A stretch of DNA of 61,241 nucleotides from Pseudomonadota bacterium (GTDB taxonomy: Bacteria > Pseudomonadota > Gammaproteobacteria > Pseudomonadales > Moraxellaceae), in the NCBI GenBank assembly GCA_021781515.1, contig JAJXWR010000004.1:1-61241 (forward strand), written 5' to 3'. A program made the translations under genes and the position numbers. The notes beneath the pieces are model-generated. The model searched no databases, was not told the DNA's origin, and worked only from the letters and a program-made list of their open reading frames with translations. Shown in pieces: positions 30,214-43,247 of this stretch (its first letter is position 1; the number at the start of each line of letters is the position of its first letter).

Positions 30214-30678
30214 TTAAAAATCACTCTCCGCCGCAGGCGGTGCTAAAATGGCCTCCGGGGCTTTCAGGGCAATCCGCTGCGCCTCCTCGGCCGGCAATAT
30301 ATAGAGTGTATTGTTCCAGTACGCCAGGCGCAGACTGCCCCGACACATGGCTTCGTATTGGGCTTCAGCCAGCCACAAGCGCTTGATACGCCCGGCAGCC
30401 ACCACATGAAACGCCAGATCACCGGGTTATCGCTGCACGGCGGCCGCCTGCAGCATATTGCCAATTCCCGCCAGACGTTCGGTTTCCTGACGTTGTAGTA
30501 ACTGCTGCGCCTGAATATCCCGTTGCCGGGCCACCTGCTGCTGCTTCTCTTCTTCAAGCCGCTGTTGCCGCTCGGCGGCTTCACCCGTGGCCTGATCCTG
30601 ACGTTTTCCGTGCGCTGCCCGACGTACCGCCTTGGCATCCGCCAGGCCCAGTTTCTGAAATTGCTGACTGAACGACAT
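30214..30678 (-). pseudogene. DUF2058-family gene interrupted by an in-frame stop
   Basis: Two ORFs on the minus strand share one reading frame and together form a DUF2058 (YaiL-like) protein of about 154 codons. The first half is a charged coiled coil ('ERQQRLEEEKQQQVARQRDI'). The second has the conserved 'GDLAFHVVAAGRIKRLWLAE' and 'YILPAEEAQRIAL'. Between them a single TAA (30429-30427) replaces what is probably a Gln or Glu codon ('VQR-stop-PGDLAF'). There is no frameshift. It is either a recent nonsense mutation or a sequencing error. The role of the family is not established. Confidence 0.8.
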
Positions 30679-30788
30679 AATTCTCTACCAATCCATATCA
30701 AGAGTTCATCAGGACCTTGCCACTTCGTCCTGTGTTAAATTGCCGACAGACCAGTTCACAACCCAGAACTGGCTGTATGTGCCAATCC

Positions 30789-30810
30789 TTTAGTACCCAT
30801 TTAGTACCCA
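30789..30810. repeat. 11-bp tandem direct repeat
   Basis: TTTAGTACCCA occurs twice in direct succession in the 210-bp gap between the DUF2058 gene and the SLT lipoprotein gene. No integrase is near. Otherwise the gap shows nothing. Confidence 0.6.
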
Positions 30811-30888
30811 TTGGTTATTCCCTGTAAGCATAGCGACAGGCAATCAGCCGGTATTTTTTAAATGCGCCACCCCTGCTGTCGGTGTTGC

Positions 30889-34371
<3,483 letters not shown>

Positions 34372-34375
<4 letters not shown>

Positions 34376-37300
34376 CCTACAGCCGCCAGGCGGGCCGCCT
34401 CCTCCAAATCGACCGATACCAGTCGCGATACCCCCGGTTCCTGCATGGTTACCCCCATTAACTGTCGTGCCATTTCCATGGCTATTCTATTATGTGTAAT
34501 ATATATAAATTGTACTTGTTGCGACATTTCTTCAACCAGTCGGGCGAAACGACCGACATTCGCATCATCCAGTGGGGCATCCACCTCATCAAGCATACAG
34601 AATGGGGCTGGATTCAATGCAAAGATAGAAAACACCAAGGATAGCGCAGTCAGTGCTTTTTCCCCCCCAGAGAGCAGATGAATCGTTGAATTACGTTTGC
34701 CAGGTGGCCGTGCCATAATGGAAACGCCGGCTTCCAGCACCTCATCCCCAGTCAGTTCCAGCCAAGCCTCTCCACCTCCAAACACTTTGGGAAACAACGC
34801 CCGAAACCCGCCATTCACCCGATCAAAGGTGTCACGAAACAACGTCCGTGTCTCTCGATCAATGGTGCGAATGGCCTGTTCCAGGGTAGTTAATGCCTGT
34901 TCCAGGTCGTTATACTGTGCATCCAGCCAGACCTTCCGCTGCTGTTGCGCTGCAAATTCTTCAATGGCCGCCAGGTTGACGGAACCTAGCCGCTGCAAGC
35001 GCCCCTGCACTTTTTCCAGACGTTCCTGCCAGAGGGTTTCAGAGGCAGCGCTGTCCAGTTGCCCCAGACGTTCAGGCAACGTCTGCCCCAGTTCCCGCAG
35101 TTGCTCAGTCAGCGTGTCCTGACGGCTCTGTGCATCCTGACCGATCAATTTTCCGGCGGCCACCAGTTCACTCAAGCGATCGCGTTGCTGCGCGGCGTGG
35201 TGCCGTTGCCGTTCCAGTGTCTGCAGTTGTTGCTCCAGCACCGCCAGCGCATCCTGTACCGCATGCAGCGTCTGCTCCGCCTGCAAACGCCACTGCAAGT
35301 GATGCTGCACCTCCACCTCTCCTGGCACCGCCTCCGCCGCCAACTCCTGTTCCTGGCGCTGCAAGCGTTCCCAACGTTGCTGCACCAGCAGCAACGCCTG
35401 CTGCGAACGTTCCAGCGCCCGCTGTGCAGCCTCGCCATGGCCTTCTGCCTGCTGTTGCTGCCGTTCTGCCTGCTGCTTCGCCTCTTGATGACGTCTCAGC
35501 GCCACTCGACAGTGTTCCAGCGACTGGCGGTTTTCTTCCTTTTTCTCCTGCCAGTGGAACTGTTGTTCAGCGTCCAACTGCATGGCTTCCAGCGCCTGGT
35601 CCAGTTCTAGACGCACGCTGGCATAGCGTTCCCGATCCTCTTGCCGTTGCATTTCCACTTCGGCAATGTCCTGTAAGATTCGCTGCTGCCTCGCCACCCC
35701 CTGTTCCCGACGCACCAGTTTTCCGCTACGTTCCGCCAGTTTCAACGATTTTTGCCGGGCGAGTTCCGCCTGTTGCTGACGCTGAACGGCCTCCTGCTGC
35801 TCCAACTGCGTCTGGCGCTGTTGTAGACGACCAGAGGCTTCTTCCTGCGTCCGTAGTTGTTCCTGCAACAGCGCTGTATGTTCCCGCAGGGCACAGAGCG
35901 TCTGTTGCCGCTCCAGCACCCCCATCGAAGGATCCGCCTGTCCAGGCCATTGAATCCAGTGAGGCCCCAGCAAAATCCCTTGTGGCGTCACCCAGAATTC
36001 ATCCCCCAACAACTCCTGGCGGCGTTGGCATGCTTCTGCTAACGAGACGACACACCGGGCGTTGGCCAACCAGGGGTGCACGGCAACGGGACGCACCTGA
36101 TGCACCAGTGCATCCGCAGGCAACGACCGTTCTATTTCATGCGTACTGTCTATTTCCAGAACGCAACAAGTCGATGGAGGCAAGTGTTCCGGCGCCCCCT
36201 GGTCCCAACGCCCTTGGGTTAATGCCTGCAGCCGGTACCCCAGCACCACCTCGACAGCCAGCATCCACTCAGGAGTGACCTGCAGTGCAGCAGACAGTCG
36301 GGGATGGTGTTCCCACCCTTGTTGCTTTAACCACTGCACCAGTGCCGTATTCTGCCCGGCGGCGGCCTGTTGCAACGCCTCCAGCGCCGATAACCGTCCC
36401 TGTTCCTGACGCCAGAGCAATTGCAGCGCCTCCTGTTGCCGACGCCAGTGCTGCTGTTCCTGCCGCAGTTGGACTAACTGCTGCTGCGTCTCCTGCAAGG
36501 CGATTTCAGTTCCCTGCTGATCGTCCTGCAACTGTTCAATCCGGGCATCCAGCACCAGCAACTCTTCCTCCTGTTGCGACACCTGCAACAGATCCTGTTC
36601 CTGGACTAAACGTTGCAGCCGTTCCTGATTGCGCTTTTGCGACTGTTCCAGCGATTGCAACAAGGACTGCTGCACTTGCGCCTGTTGTCGGTGCAACGCC
36701 ATCCTGGCATAAAACTGTTCCCACGCCGTTTGCCATTCCTGCATGGCCTGTTCTGCGGCGTCCTGAGCCTCCTGAGCCTGCACCACAGCCGCCGCCAGCC
36801 GCTCCAGCTCCGGTGCCAGACGTCGCAGTTCCCGCTGCGCTACTGCCACCGCTTCTGCATCATGATCATCTGCCTGCTGCGCCTGCTGACGTTGCTGCAT
36901 CACTTCGTCCTTGTCGCTGAGCAGACGCTGCTGCCGTTCCGTATAATGCGCACGCCACTGCTCAATACGGTTAAGCTCGGCTCCGGCCCGATAAAATTCC
37001 TGCTGGGCCTCCTGATGCTGTTGCGCCTGCTGCCGACGTGTTTCCTGCGTCAGTTCCCACTGCGTTTCCGCACGCTGCCAGGCAGCCGCCTGTGCCGCCA
37101 GTTCCACTTCCTGTTCCTGAAGCGTTTGTGCAGTGCTACGGCGTATTTTCTCATAATGCTGCCATCGCAAAGCCAGCAGATCGGCTCGCAATCCCAATTC
37201 TTCGTTTTTGTACTGACGAAACTTTTCCGCCGCCGCTGCCTGCCGCTCCAGATGCTGCAACTGACGTTCCAGTTCACTGCGCACATCCTGCAGTCGATCC

Positions 37301-37872
37301 AGATTTTCCCGGGTATGCCGCATCCGGGTCTCCGTTTCCCGCCGTCGCTCCCTGTACCGGGAAATCCCAGCCGCTTCTTCAATGTAAACCCGTAATTCCT
37401 CCGGCCGCGCCTCAATCAAACGGGAAATCATGCCTTGTTCTATAATGGCGTAGCTGCGTGGCCCCAGCCCCGTTCCCAGAAAAATATCGGTAATATCTTT
37501 ACGCCGGCAACGACTGCCATTGAGAAAATAATCAGATCGGCCATCACGGGTAACCAGCCTGCGGATCGAAATTTCCGCATAAGCGGCGTATTCCCCCCCC
37601 AAAGCACCGTCGGAGTTATCAAACAGCAACTCAATAGAAGCCTGCGCTACTGGTTTACGCTCCGTAGACCCATTAAAAATGACATCCGCCATCGACTCGC
37701 CACGCAAATGCCGTGCCGAGGACTCCCCCATCACCCAACGGACTGCATCAATGACATTCGATTTGCCGCACCCATTAGGCCCCACCACAGCGGTGAGATT
37801 CGTCGACAGCCACACGGTCGTGGGATCCACAAATGATTTAAAACCCGCCAGCCGCACTGATTTCAGACGCAT
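34372..37872 (-). CDS. smc: Chromosome segregation ATPase SMC
   Basis: Condensin subunit of 1166 residues. It has Walker A 'GPNGCGKSN' (31-39), the signature motif 'LLSGGEKALTALSLVF' and Walker B 'FCMLDEVDAPLDDAN' at the C-terminal head. Long Gln/Glu/Arg-rich coiled coils flank a hinge near residues 520-620. The coils are unusually Gln-rich. Antisense frames give proline/alanine-rich shadows that are not genes. scpA and scpB are not in the window. Confidence 0.96.
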
Positions 37873-37878
37873 ACGCCA

Positions 37879-38577
37879 CTAACGCCGATGCCGCTGCGCC
37901 CAGGCCAGTTCCACCTGTTTCAGACGCAACAGGGATTCAATCACCAGTTCACATTGGTCTTTGCTTAAGTCTTCAACACGTTTGGCCGCCAGATCCGGAT
38001 TACGCTGCTCTATAGCCTCTAAAATGCCCTGCAACCCGTTGACCATATCACCGATTCCCTGACGAAAACTATGTAAAGCCAGATACGAGGCCCGTTTCAC
38101 CGCATCTTCCAGATCTTCAAGCATGTTTTCCACATAGGCATTTTGGGCAAAACGATAGCCAATACGAAAAAAATCAAAGACCTCCTGATTAAAACGTTCA
38201 ATATCCTGCGTCAAAGCCCGTTCACGGATTTTACGCAACTGCACGACATAGGCTTCCAGATCTGACACTCGCCAGTTTTCTGCCGCCCGTCGCGCCAGCA
38301 GCGACAACAGTAAACCCACTACTTCATACAACGAACGGATATGGGCACCAGACATTTCCGAAACCACGGCACCCCGCCTTGGAAAAATCTCAATCAGATG
38401 CCGACGTTCCAGCAATAACAACGCCTCTCTGACCGACCCGCGTGATACATTCAATTCCTTGGCAATACGCAATTCCTGAATGCGTTCCCCTTCAATCAAA
38501 TCACCCTTCATGATCTGATCAGCCAAATGTTGGGCAATCTGCTCAGACAGACTGTCTGTCGCCTTGAATTCCGTCAT
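37879..38577 (-). CDS. GntR-family (FCD-type) transcriptional regulator
   Basis: A 232-residue regulator: N-terminal winged helix ('GDLIEGERIQELRIAKELNV', 'SRGSVREALLLLERRHLIEI') and a helical FCD effector domain ('YEVVGLLLSLLARRAAEN' onward). Effector-binding His residues usual for metal-bound FCD domains are not obvious. I chose ATG 38577 because AGGTGGG lies nine bases upstream; codons at 38586 and 38598 are possible. It stops 6 bp before smc, so it likely heads the smc operon, and is divergent from cysI. Its target is unknown. Confidence 0.88.
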   Translation of the reverse strand: MTEFKATDSLSEQIAQHLADQIMKGDLIEGERIQELRIAKELNVSRGSVREALLLLERRHLIEIFPRRGAVVSEMSGAHIRSLYEVVGLLLSLLARRAAENWRVSDLEAYVVQLRKIRERALTQDIERFNQEVFDFFRIGYRFAQNAYVENMLEDLEDAVKRASYLALHSFRQGIGDMVNGLQGILEAIEQRNPDLAAKRVEDLSKDQCELVIESLLRLKQVELAWAQRHRR

Positions 38578-38847
38578 GGCCTGCATCCCACCTGGCATAA
38601 TTTCTAAAATTGCATTCCGCTATCTATGATGCATCTACCACTGTCCGGCAATTTTGTCGAACAACCCGACCCTCAAAATACAATAGTAACGATTTAACGT
38701 GGTAAAAACCATAGACCCTACCGGTTTGACCGAGGATTTATATACCAGTTTTGAATAAATATATCGAAAAAAAGAATTTTATTTTATGAGACATTCTTGA
38801 TAATCTAGCCATTCCGGGATAAACCGTGCACCGCACTTCGAGCAAGC

Positions 38848-40500
38848 ATGTACCTTTACAACGAATATGATCAACAGATGGTCGATGAACGTGTTCAACA
38901 ATTTCGCGACCAGACCCAGCGTTTTCTCGAAGGCCGCCTGAGCGAAGATGCCTTTCGCCCTCTCCGACTGCAAAATGGCCTCTATATTCAACGCTATGCG
39001 CCAATGCTGCGGATAGCCATCCCTTACGGCCAGTTACGCACCAACCAGCTCCGACAACTGGCGATGATCACTCGCCACTACGACCGCGGCTATGCTCACT
39101 TCTCTACCCGGCAAAATATTCAGCTTAACTGGCCTGAACTCAAAGAAGTCCCCGATATTCTGGCTGCACTGGCACAGGTACAGATGCATGCCATACAAAC
39201 CAGCGGCAACTGTATCAGAAATACCACCACCGATCCCTTTGCCGGGCGGATTCAGGGAGAAACCGAAGATCCAAGACCCTGGTGTGAAATCATCCGCCAA
39301 TGGTCAACGTTTCACCCGGAATTTTCTTTCCTGCCGCGCAAATTCAAAATTGCCGTCAATGCCCACACCCTTGATGACCGGGCCGCCATCGCCGTCCATG
39401 ACATCGGACTGCAACTGAGCAAAGATGCACAAGGCAATACCCGTTTCAAGGTCATGGTCGGCGGCGGTTTAGGGCGTACCCCCATCATTGGCGTCTGTAT
39501 CAAGGAGCAACTGGAAGCCAGACATCTGCTCAGTTACCTGGAAGCCATTGTGCGGGTCTACAACCTCCATGGCCGACGCGACAACAAATTCAAGGCACGC
39601 ATCAAGATTCTGGTACGTGCCATGGGCAGCGACGCCTTCGCCGATGCCGTTGAACAACACTGGATCCCGCTGAAAGACGGTGCACTCACCTTGACGACCG
39701 AGGAAATTCAGCGGGTACAACAGCATTTTCAAGATCCGCCCTACCGGGAACTAGAGGCTCATCCTTGGAACCACAGCAACTCTCCTGCTGGTTTCATCAC
39801 CTGGTATCAGCACAATACACAGCCCCATAAAAAAACCGGATACCGGATAGTCACCCTGTCCTTAAAAAAAACCGGGCATGCCCCCGGCAACTTGAGTTCC
39901 GAACAAATGCTGGCCATCGCTGATATGGCCGACCGCTACAGTTTTGCGCAGTTACGTACCACTCATGAACAGAACCTGGTATTGGCCGATGTCGAAGAAC
40001 AGGCACTGGTAGCGCTTTGGCAAACACTGAAACACTGGGAACTGGCTACCGCCAACATCGGCTGTATCACTGACATTATCTGCTGCCCGGGTGGCGACTT
40101 CTGCTCACTGGCCAATGCTAAATCCATACCGATAGCCACCGCCATTCAGCAACGCATTGACGAACTGGACTGCGTTTACGAACTGGGTCCCCTGACCCTG
40201 AATATATCCGGATGCATGAATGCCTGTAGTCCCCACCATGTGGGCCATATCGGTATATTAGGTGTCGATAAACGCGGGGGTGAGTATTATCAGGTCTCCC
40301 TAGGCGGCGAGTCACAAAAAAACGCACGAATAGGCGCCATTCTTGGCCCCTCATTCAGTGCCGCCGATATTGCCGACATCATTGAAGAAATCCTGCAGGT
40401 CTATCTGGATCAACGCCAGCCCGGCGAGACCTTCATTGCTTTGTATCACCGCATCGGGATACAACCTTTCAAGGAACGTGTTTATGCCCACACTGATTAA
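38848..40500 (+). CDS. cysI: Sulfite (nitrite) reductase hemoprotein
   Basis: Siroheme/[4Fe-4S] enzyme reducing sulfite to sulfide in assimilation. The 550 residues contain 'MITRHYDRGYAHFSTRQNIQ' in the N-terminal half and the siroheme/cluster Cys sets 'CCPGGDFCSLANAKS' and 'NISGCMNACSPHHVGHIG'. This single-polypeptide form is common with DUF934 downstream. No strong ribosome-binding site precedes ATG 38848. Nitrite cannot be excluded as substrate, but the DUF934 neighbour favours sulfite. Confidence 0.92.
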   Translation: MYLYNEYDQQMVDERVQQFRDQTQRFLEGRLSEDAFRPLRLQNGLYIQRYAPMLRIAIPYGQLRTNQLRQLAMITRHYDRGYAHFSTRQNIQLNWPELKEVPDILAALAQVQMHAIQTSGNCIRNTTTDPFAGRIQGETEDPRPWCEIIRQWSTFHPEFSFLPRKFKIAVNAHTLDDRAAIAVHDIGLQLSKDAQGNTRFKVMVGGGLGRTPIIGVCIKEQLEARHLLSYLEAIVRVYNLHGRRDNKFKARIKILVRAMGSDAFADAVEQHWIPLKDGALTLTTEEIQRVQQHFQDPPYRELEAHPWNHSNSPAGFITWYQHNTQPHKKTGYRIVTLSLKKTGHAPGNLSSEQMLAIADMADRYSFAQLRTTHEQNLVLADVEEQALVALWQTLKHWELATANIGCITDIICCPGGDFCSLANAKSIPIATAIQQRIDELDCVYELGPLTLNISGCMNACSPHHVGHIGILGVDKRGGEYYQVSLGGESQKNARIGAILGPSFSAADIADIIEEILQVYLDQRQPGETFIALYHRIGIQPFKERVYAHTD

Positions 40501-40960
40501 ACACCAGCGGCTCCAGCCAGTAACACCTGTAGCACCAGGAACACCTGAAGCGCCAGTAACACCTGAACCAGAGATACCTGCGTTAGCAACATTCCTGGCC
40601 TCCCCTCACTCCAGTTGCGTACAGCTCGCACCGGCAGACAACCCGGCAACATTGCTTCCCTACCTGCAACAACTTGAGCTGATTTGCCTGGAGTTCCCCA
40701 CCTTCCAGGACGGCAGAGCCTTTTCCCAGGCACTACTGCTGCGACAACAACGCTATAGCGGCGAACTCCGGGCCGTCGGCGATATCCTGCCAGATATTTG
40801 TTATCATCTCTATCAGTGCGGTTTCGACAGTTTTCTGATCCCTGACCACTATCCTGCAGAAGACGCCCTGCACTGTATTCAGGCCATTCCCCACCCTTAC
40901 CAGAGCACCCAGAGAACTCCACAACCCTGGTTTCGCCGAAACCCGGCAACCACTGGATAA
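40484..40960 (+). CDS. DUF934 protein, sulfite-reduction partner
   Basis: A 158-residue protein that overlaps cysI by 17 bp and belongs to DUF934, usually annotated as an oxidoreductase probably involved in sulfite reduction. Its core has 'LICLEFPTFQDGRAFSQALL', 'LRAVGDILPDICYHLYQCGF' and 'DSFLIPDHYPAEDAL', all typical. Between residues 8 and 32 it carries an atypical Pro/Thr/Ala linker made of near-repeats. Co-occurrence with cysI across genomes is strong; the biochemical role is unknown. Confidence 0.88.
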   Translation: MPTLIKHQRLQPVTPVAPGTPEAPVTPEPEIPALATFLASPHSSCVQLAPADNPATLLPYLQQLELICLEFPTFQDGRAFSQALLLRQQRYSGELRAVGDILPDICYHLYQCGFDSFLIPDHYPAEDALHCIQAIPHPYQSTQRTPQPWFRRNPATTG

Positions 40961-41053
40961 ATCACCAACAATTCGCCTTATTCCCTTAATTTCATTGACA
41001 TAACCACAATGGCTCAGCTACCCTGAATAGAAACCACCCGGATCAATTCCCCC

Positions 41054-41644
41054 ATGCCCTTTACCGTTTTTGATACCCCGCTAATCAACACCCTGCTGCG
41101 CTGGATCTCAGTGTTCACCTTGAAGCTCCTGGGCTGGAAAATCATTGGCAGCAAACCCACTGAACCCCGCTACGTCATCGTCGCCGCCCCACACACCAGC
41201 AACTGGGACTTCCCCTTTACCCTGATGGTTTGCTTCGCCCTGAACCTCAACGTCCACTGGATGGGAAAATCCAGCCTGTTTCCACCGTTTATTGGCGGTG
41301 TCATGCGCTGGCTAGGCGGCATTCCCGTCAACAGGGAACAAGCCGGTCATATCGTCGACGCCACCATCACTGCTTTCAAAAATGCCAGCTACCTCACCGT
41401 CATCGTACCGCCTGAAGGCACCCGTGGCCGGGTCAGCACCTGGAAAACCGGATTTTATCGCATCGCTACCGGTGCCCAGGTCCCCATCGCCCTGGCCTTC
41501 CTCGACTTCAAGACCCGGCACGGCGGTATCGGCAAATTATTCTGGCCCACCGGTGACCTGTCCGTTGACCTCCCGGAAATTCAGGCTTTCTATGCCGGCA
41601 TCACCGGCAAACATCCCAACCGCTTTAATGCAGGCACTGATTAA
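41054..41644 (+). CDS. 1-acylglycerol-3-phosphate acyltransferase-family protein
   Basis: A 196-residue PlsC-type acyltransferase. Motif I is 'PHTSNWDFPF' (HxxxxD) and motif III 'PPEGTRGRV' (EGTR), with the hydrophobic 'FIGGVMRWLGGIPVNREQ' between them. It likely acylates a lysophospholipid or related glycerolipid in the inner membrane. It is short for PlsC (about 240) and has no clear N-terminal membrane anchor beyond 'LLRWISVFTLKLLGW'. It is separated by 93 bp from DUF934 and may be transcribed alone. Confidence 0.88.
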   Translation: MPFTVFDTPLINTLLRWISVFTLKLLGWKIIGSKPTEPRYVIVAAPHTSNWDFPFTLMVCFALNLNVHWMGKSSLFPPFIGGVMRWLGGIPVNREQAGHIVDATITAFKNASYLTVIVPPEGTRGRVSTWKTGFYRIATGAQVPIALAFLDFKTRHGGIGKLFWPTGDLSVDLPEIQAFYAGITGKHPNRFNAGTD

Positions 41645-41831
41645 CACCCTTGAACAAGGTGGCTATCAACATCAGCACCGATCCTCTGCACATAGAAAAA
41701 CTGCAACCCTACAGGATTCCGACGGACTTCGTTACCCTGAACCCTCCGGGAAGTCAACGCTTGCCAAAAAAAAGCATGCACCACCCTGCTGCCGCCTGAA
41801 TTCAAAAAAATAATTAAATGACCGCCTTAAA

Positions 41832-41871
41832 TTGATCTGTATCAATATTTCGCCTTTTGTAGCTCTTTAAT
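41832..41871 (+). promoter_or_regulatory. Consensus FNR/ANR box with a -10 at class II spacing
   Basis: TTGAT-CTGT-ATCAA at 41832-41845 matches the FNR consensus exactly. A -10-like TTTAAT lies at 41866-41871. If transcription begins near 41880 the box is centred at about -41.5, the position of FNR-activated class II promoters. It reads toward the 42025 and 42107 ORFs. The rest of 41645-42024 shows nothing else. Confidence 0.7.
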
Positions 41872-42024
41872 AATACCAGCACACAAGGAACTTTAACTAG
41901 ATCGTCGAGTTCCTCCAATAATTTTGCTAACGCTTTTGTGGTAACGTTTACGGATATTACGCTAATAGTGTTATAATACGACTCCCTCGGAGCCTCTCTT
42001 GCAGACGCTACGGAGGATTTTTCG

Positions 42025-42096
42025 ATGTTTGGTACAGTCCTTGATCACCTTTGCACAGCAGTAACACCGATACTGTATTTAATCTCGCAACGCTAA
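42025..42096 (+). CDS. Possible 23-residue leader ORF
   Basis: A perfect GGAGG (42012-42016) lies eight bases before ATG 42025, which opens a 23-codon frame ending TAA at 42096. The next gene starts 10 bp later with only a weak ribosome-binding site. The peptide ('MFGTVLDHLCTAVTPILYLI' plus three residues) is hydrophobic. It could be a translational coupler or a small membrane protein; it could also be chance. No attenuator stem was confirmed. Confidence 0.35.
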   Translation: MFGTVLDHLCTAVTPILYLISQR

Positions 42097-42106
42097 TGAG
42101 AACGCA

Positions 42107-43195
42107 TTGAACACGTCTTTAGCTTCCGTCATTACTCCCCTGGCGCTTAGTATACTGATACGAAGTGCAACCGCAGAAAATCCGCAATTTTACCAGCAAG
42201 TTCAGGCCGACAGTTATGCCGAGCCTGTTCCCATCCATGCGTTTATTGGTGCCTGGCATGCGCCAGAACGTCCTGGACATCTGGCCTTTATGGATGCCTA
42301 TAGCGAAACAGGCATTCACTCAGGCAACAATACACTGGCATATACCCTGTCTGATGATTATATGCTGCGTTTCAGCCCAGCCCTGGCCAGCATGTATTAC
42401 GCCTACAAAAACACCCAGCCGCTGGCTTCCGGTGCCTATCCCGTTGCCTTACAGGTTCAACAAATAGCAACAGAAGGTATTCGCTGGGGACACCGCTGGT
42501 CGTTGCAGCCCTCTTGGTCACTCACCACGGGATTGAATCTGCTCAACGGCTTATCGCTGATTAACGGACAGACGAATGGAATGATCAATTATTCAGGGCC
42601 ACATTTCAATGCCAACAATTTTCCTGCGGCCAATCTGAACGTTGATTACGCCTACAGCAAACCCCATCTTCATGAGTCCGAACTGGATACACAATGGTAT
42701 CCCAATCAACCTACCGGAGTGGGCTATGCGCTCGATTTCGCTTTACACGGACAATGGTCCGCACTCCTTGCCGATCTGCAAGTCCGCAACCTTGCCGGCA
42801 AAATGCATTGGTCCACTGTTCCACAAACCAGTTATAGTGCCGACTGCCAGTGCGCTCAACATCTGTATAACTTTAGTGGATCCCTGCAAAAAGCCTCGCA
42901 TTATGAACAAACCTTACCCTGGGTTGCCGAAGGCCATCTGCAATGGCAAGTAGCACCCGGTGCAATCACCCTGGATTCATTCAGTAATCACTTGCAGACC
43001 CTGATACGTGCAGGAGTTGCAATCCCCTCCGGTTTACCTAAACTAAGCTTAAAACTGGCCATTGAACCACAAAGCCACTCTGTAGATTTAGAATGTAATT
43101 CGACCAATTTCAGTTTACGCTGGCAAAGCGATGCATTGAATATGAATCAATCCCATCGACTGGGTACCGCACTACGTTTCAATATCCCAATTTAA
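42107..43195 (+). CDS. Unknown exported, probably outer-membrane, protein
   Basis: I do not recognise this 362-residue protein. From TTG 42107 it begins with a signal-like segment ('SVITPLALSILIRSATA'). It continues with alternating hydrophobic/polar strands rich in Tyr, Trp and Asn ('SLQPSWSLTTGLNLLNGLSL') as in barrels and ends 'LGTALRFNIPI'. Histidines are frequent ('HGQWSALLADLQ', 'KASHYEQTLPW'), and there is a short 'CQC'. The TTG start is chosen only because it places the signal peptide correctly. It has an FNR site 262 bp upstream, so expression under low oxygen is likely. Confidence 0.6.
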   Translation: MNTSLASVITPLALSILIRSATAENPQFYQQVQADSYAEPVPIHAFIGAWHAPERPGHLAFMDAYSETGIHSGNNTLAYTLSDDYMLRFSPALASMYYAYKNTQPLASGAYPVALQVQQIATEGIRWGHRWSLQPSWSLTTGLNLLNGLSLINGQTNGMINYSGPHFNANNFPAANLNVDYAYSKPHLHESELDTQWYPNQPTGVGYALDFALHGQWSALLADLQVRNLAGKMHWSTVPQTSYSADCQCAQHLYNFSGSLQKASHYEQTLPWVAEGHLQWQVAPGAITLDSFSNHLQTLIRAGVAIPSGLPKLSLKLAIEPQSHSVDLECNSTNFSLRWQSDALNMNQSHRLGTALRFNIPI

Positions 43196-43204
43196 AATAA
43201 AAAA

Positions 43205-43224
43205 CCCGGTATTCACCGGGCCTT
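43205..43224. terminator. Bidirectional terminator
   Basis: CCCGGT (43205-43210), four-base loop, ACCGGG (43215-43220), with A-rich bases on the left and CCTTTT on the right. It lies between the convergent genes ending at 43195 and 43248 and can serve both. Confidence 0.8.
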
Positions 43225-43247
43225 TTATAACATGATTTATCAAAATA

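Noticed and set aside
35130-36278. Plus-strand Pro/Ala-rich ORFs in the smc region
   Set aside because: Antisense shadows of the Gln-rich coiled coil of SMC.
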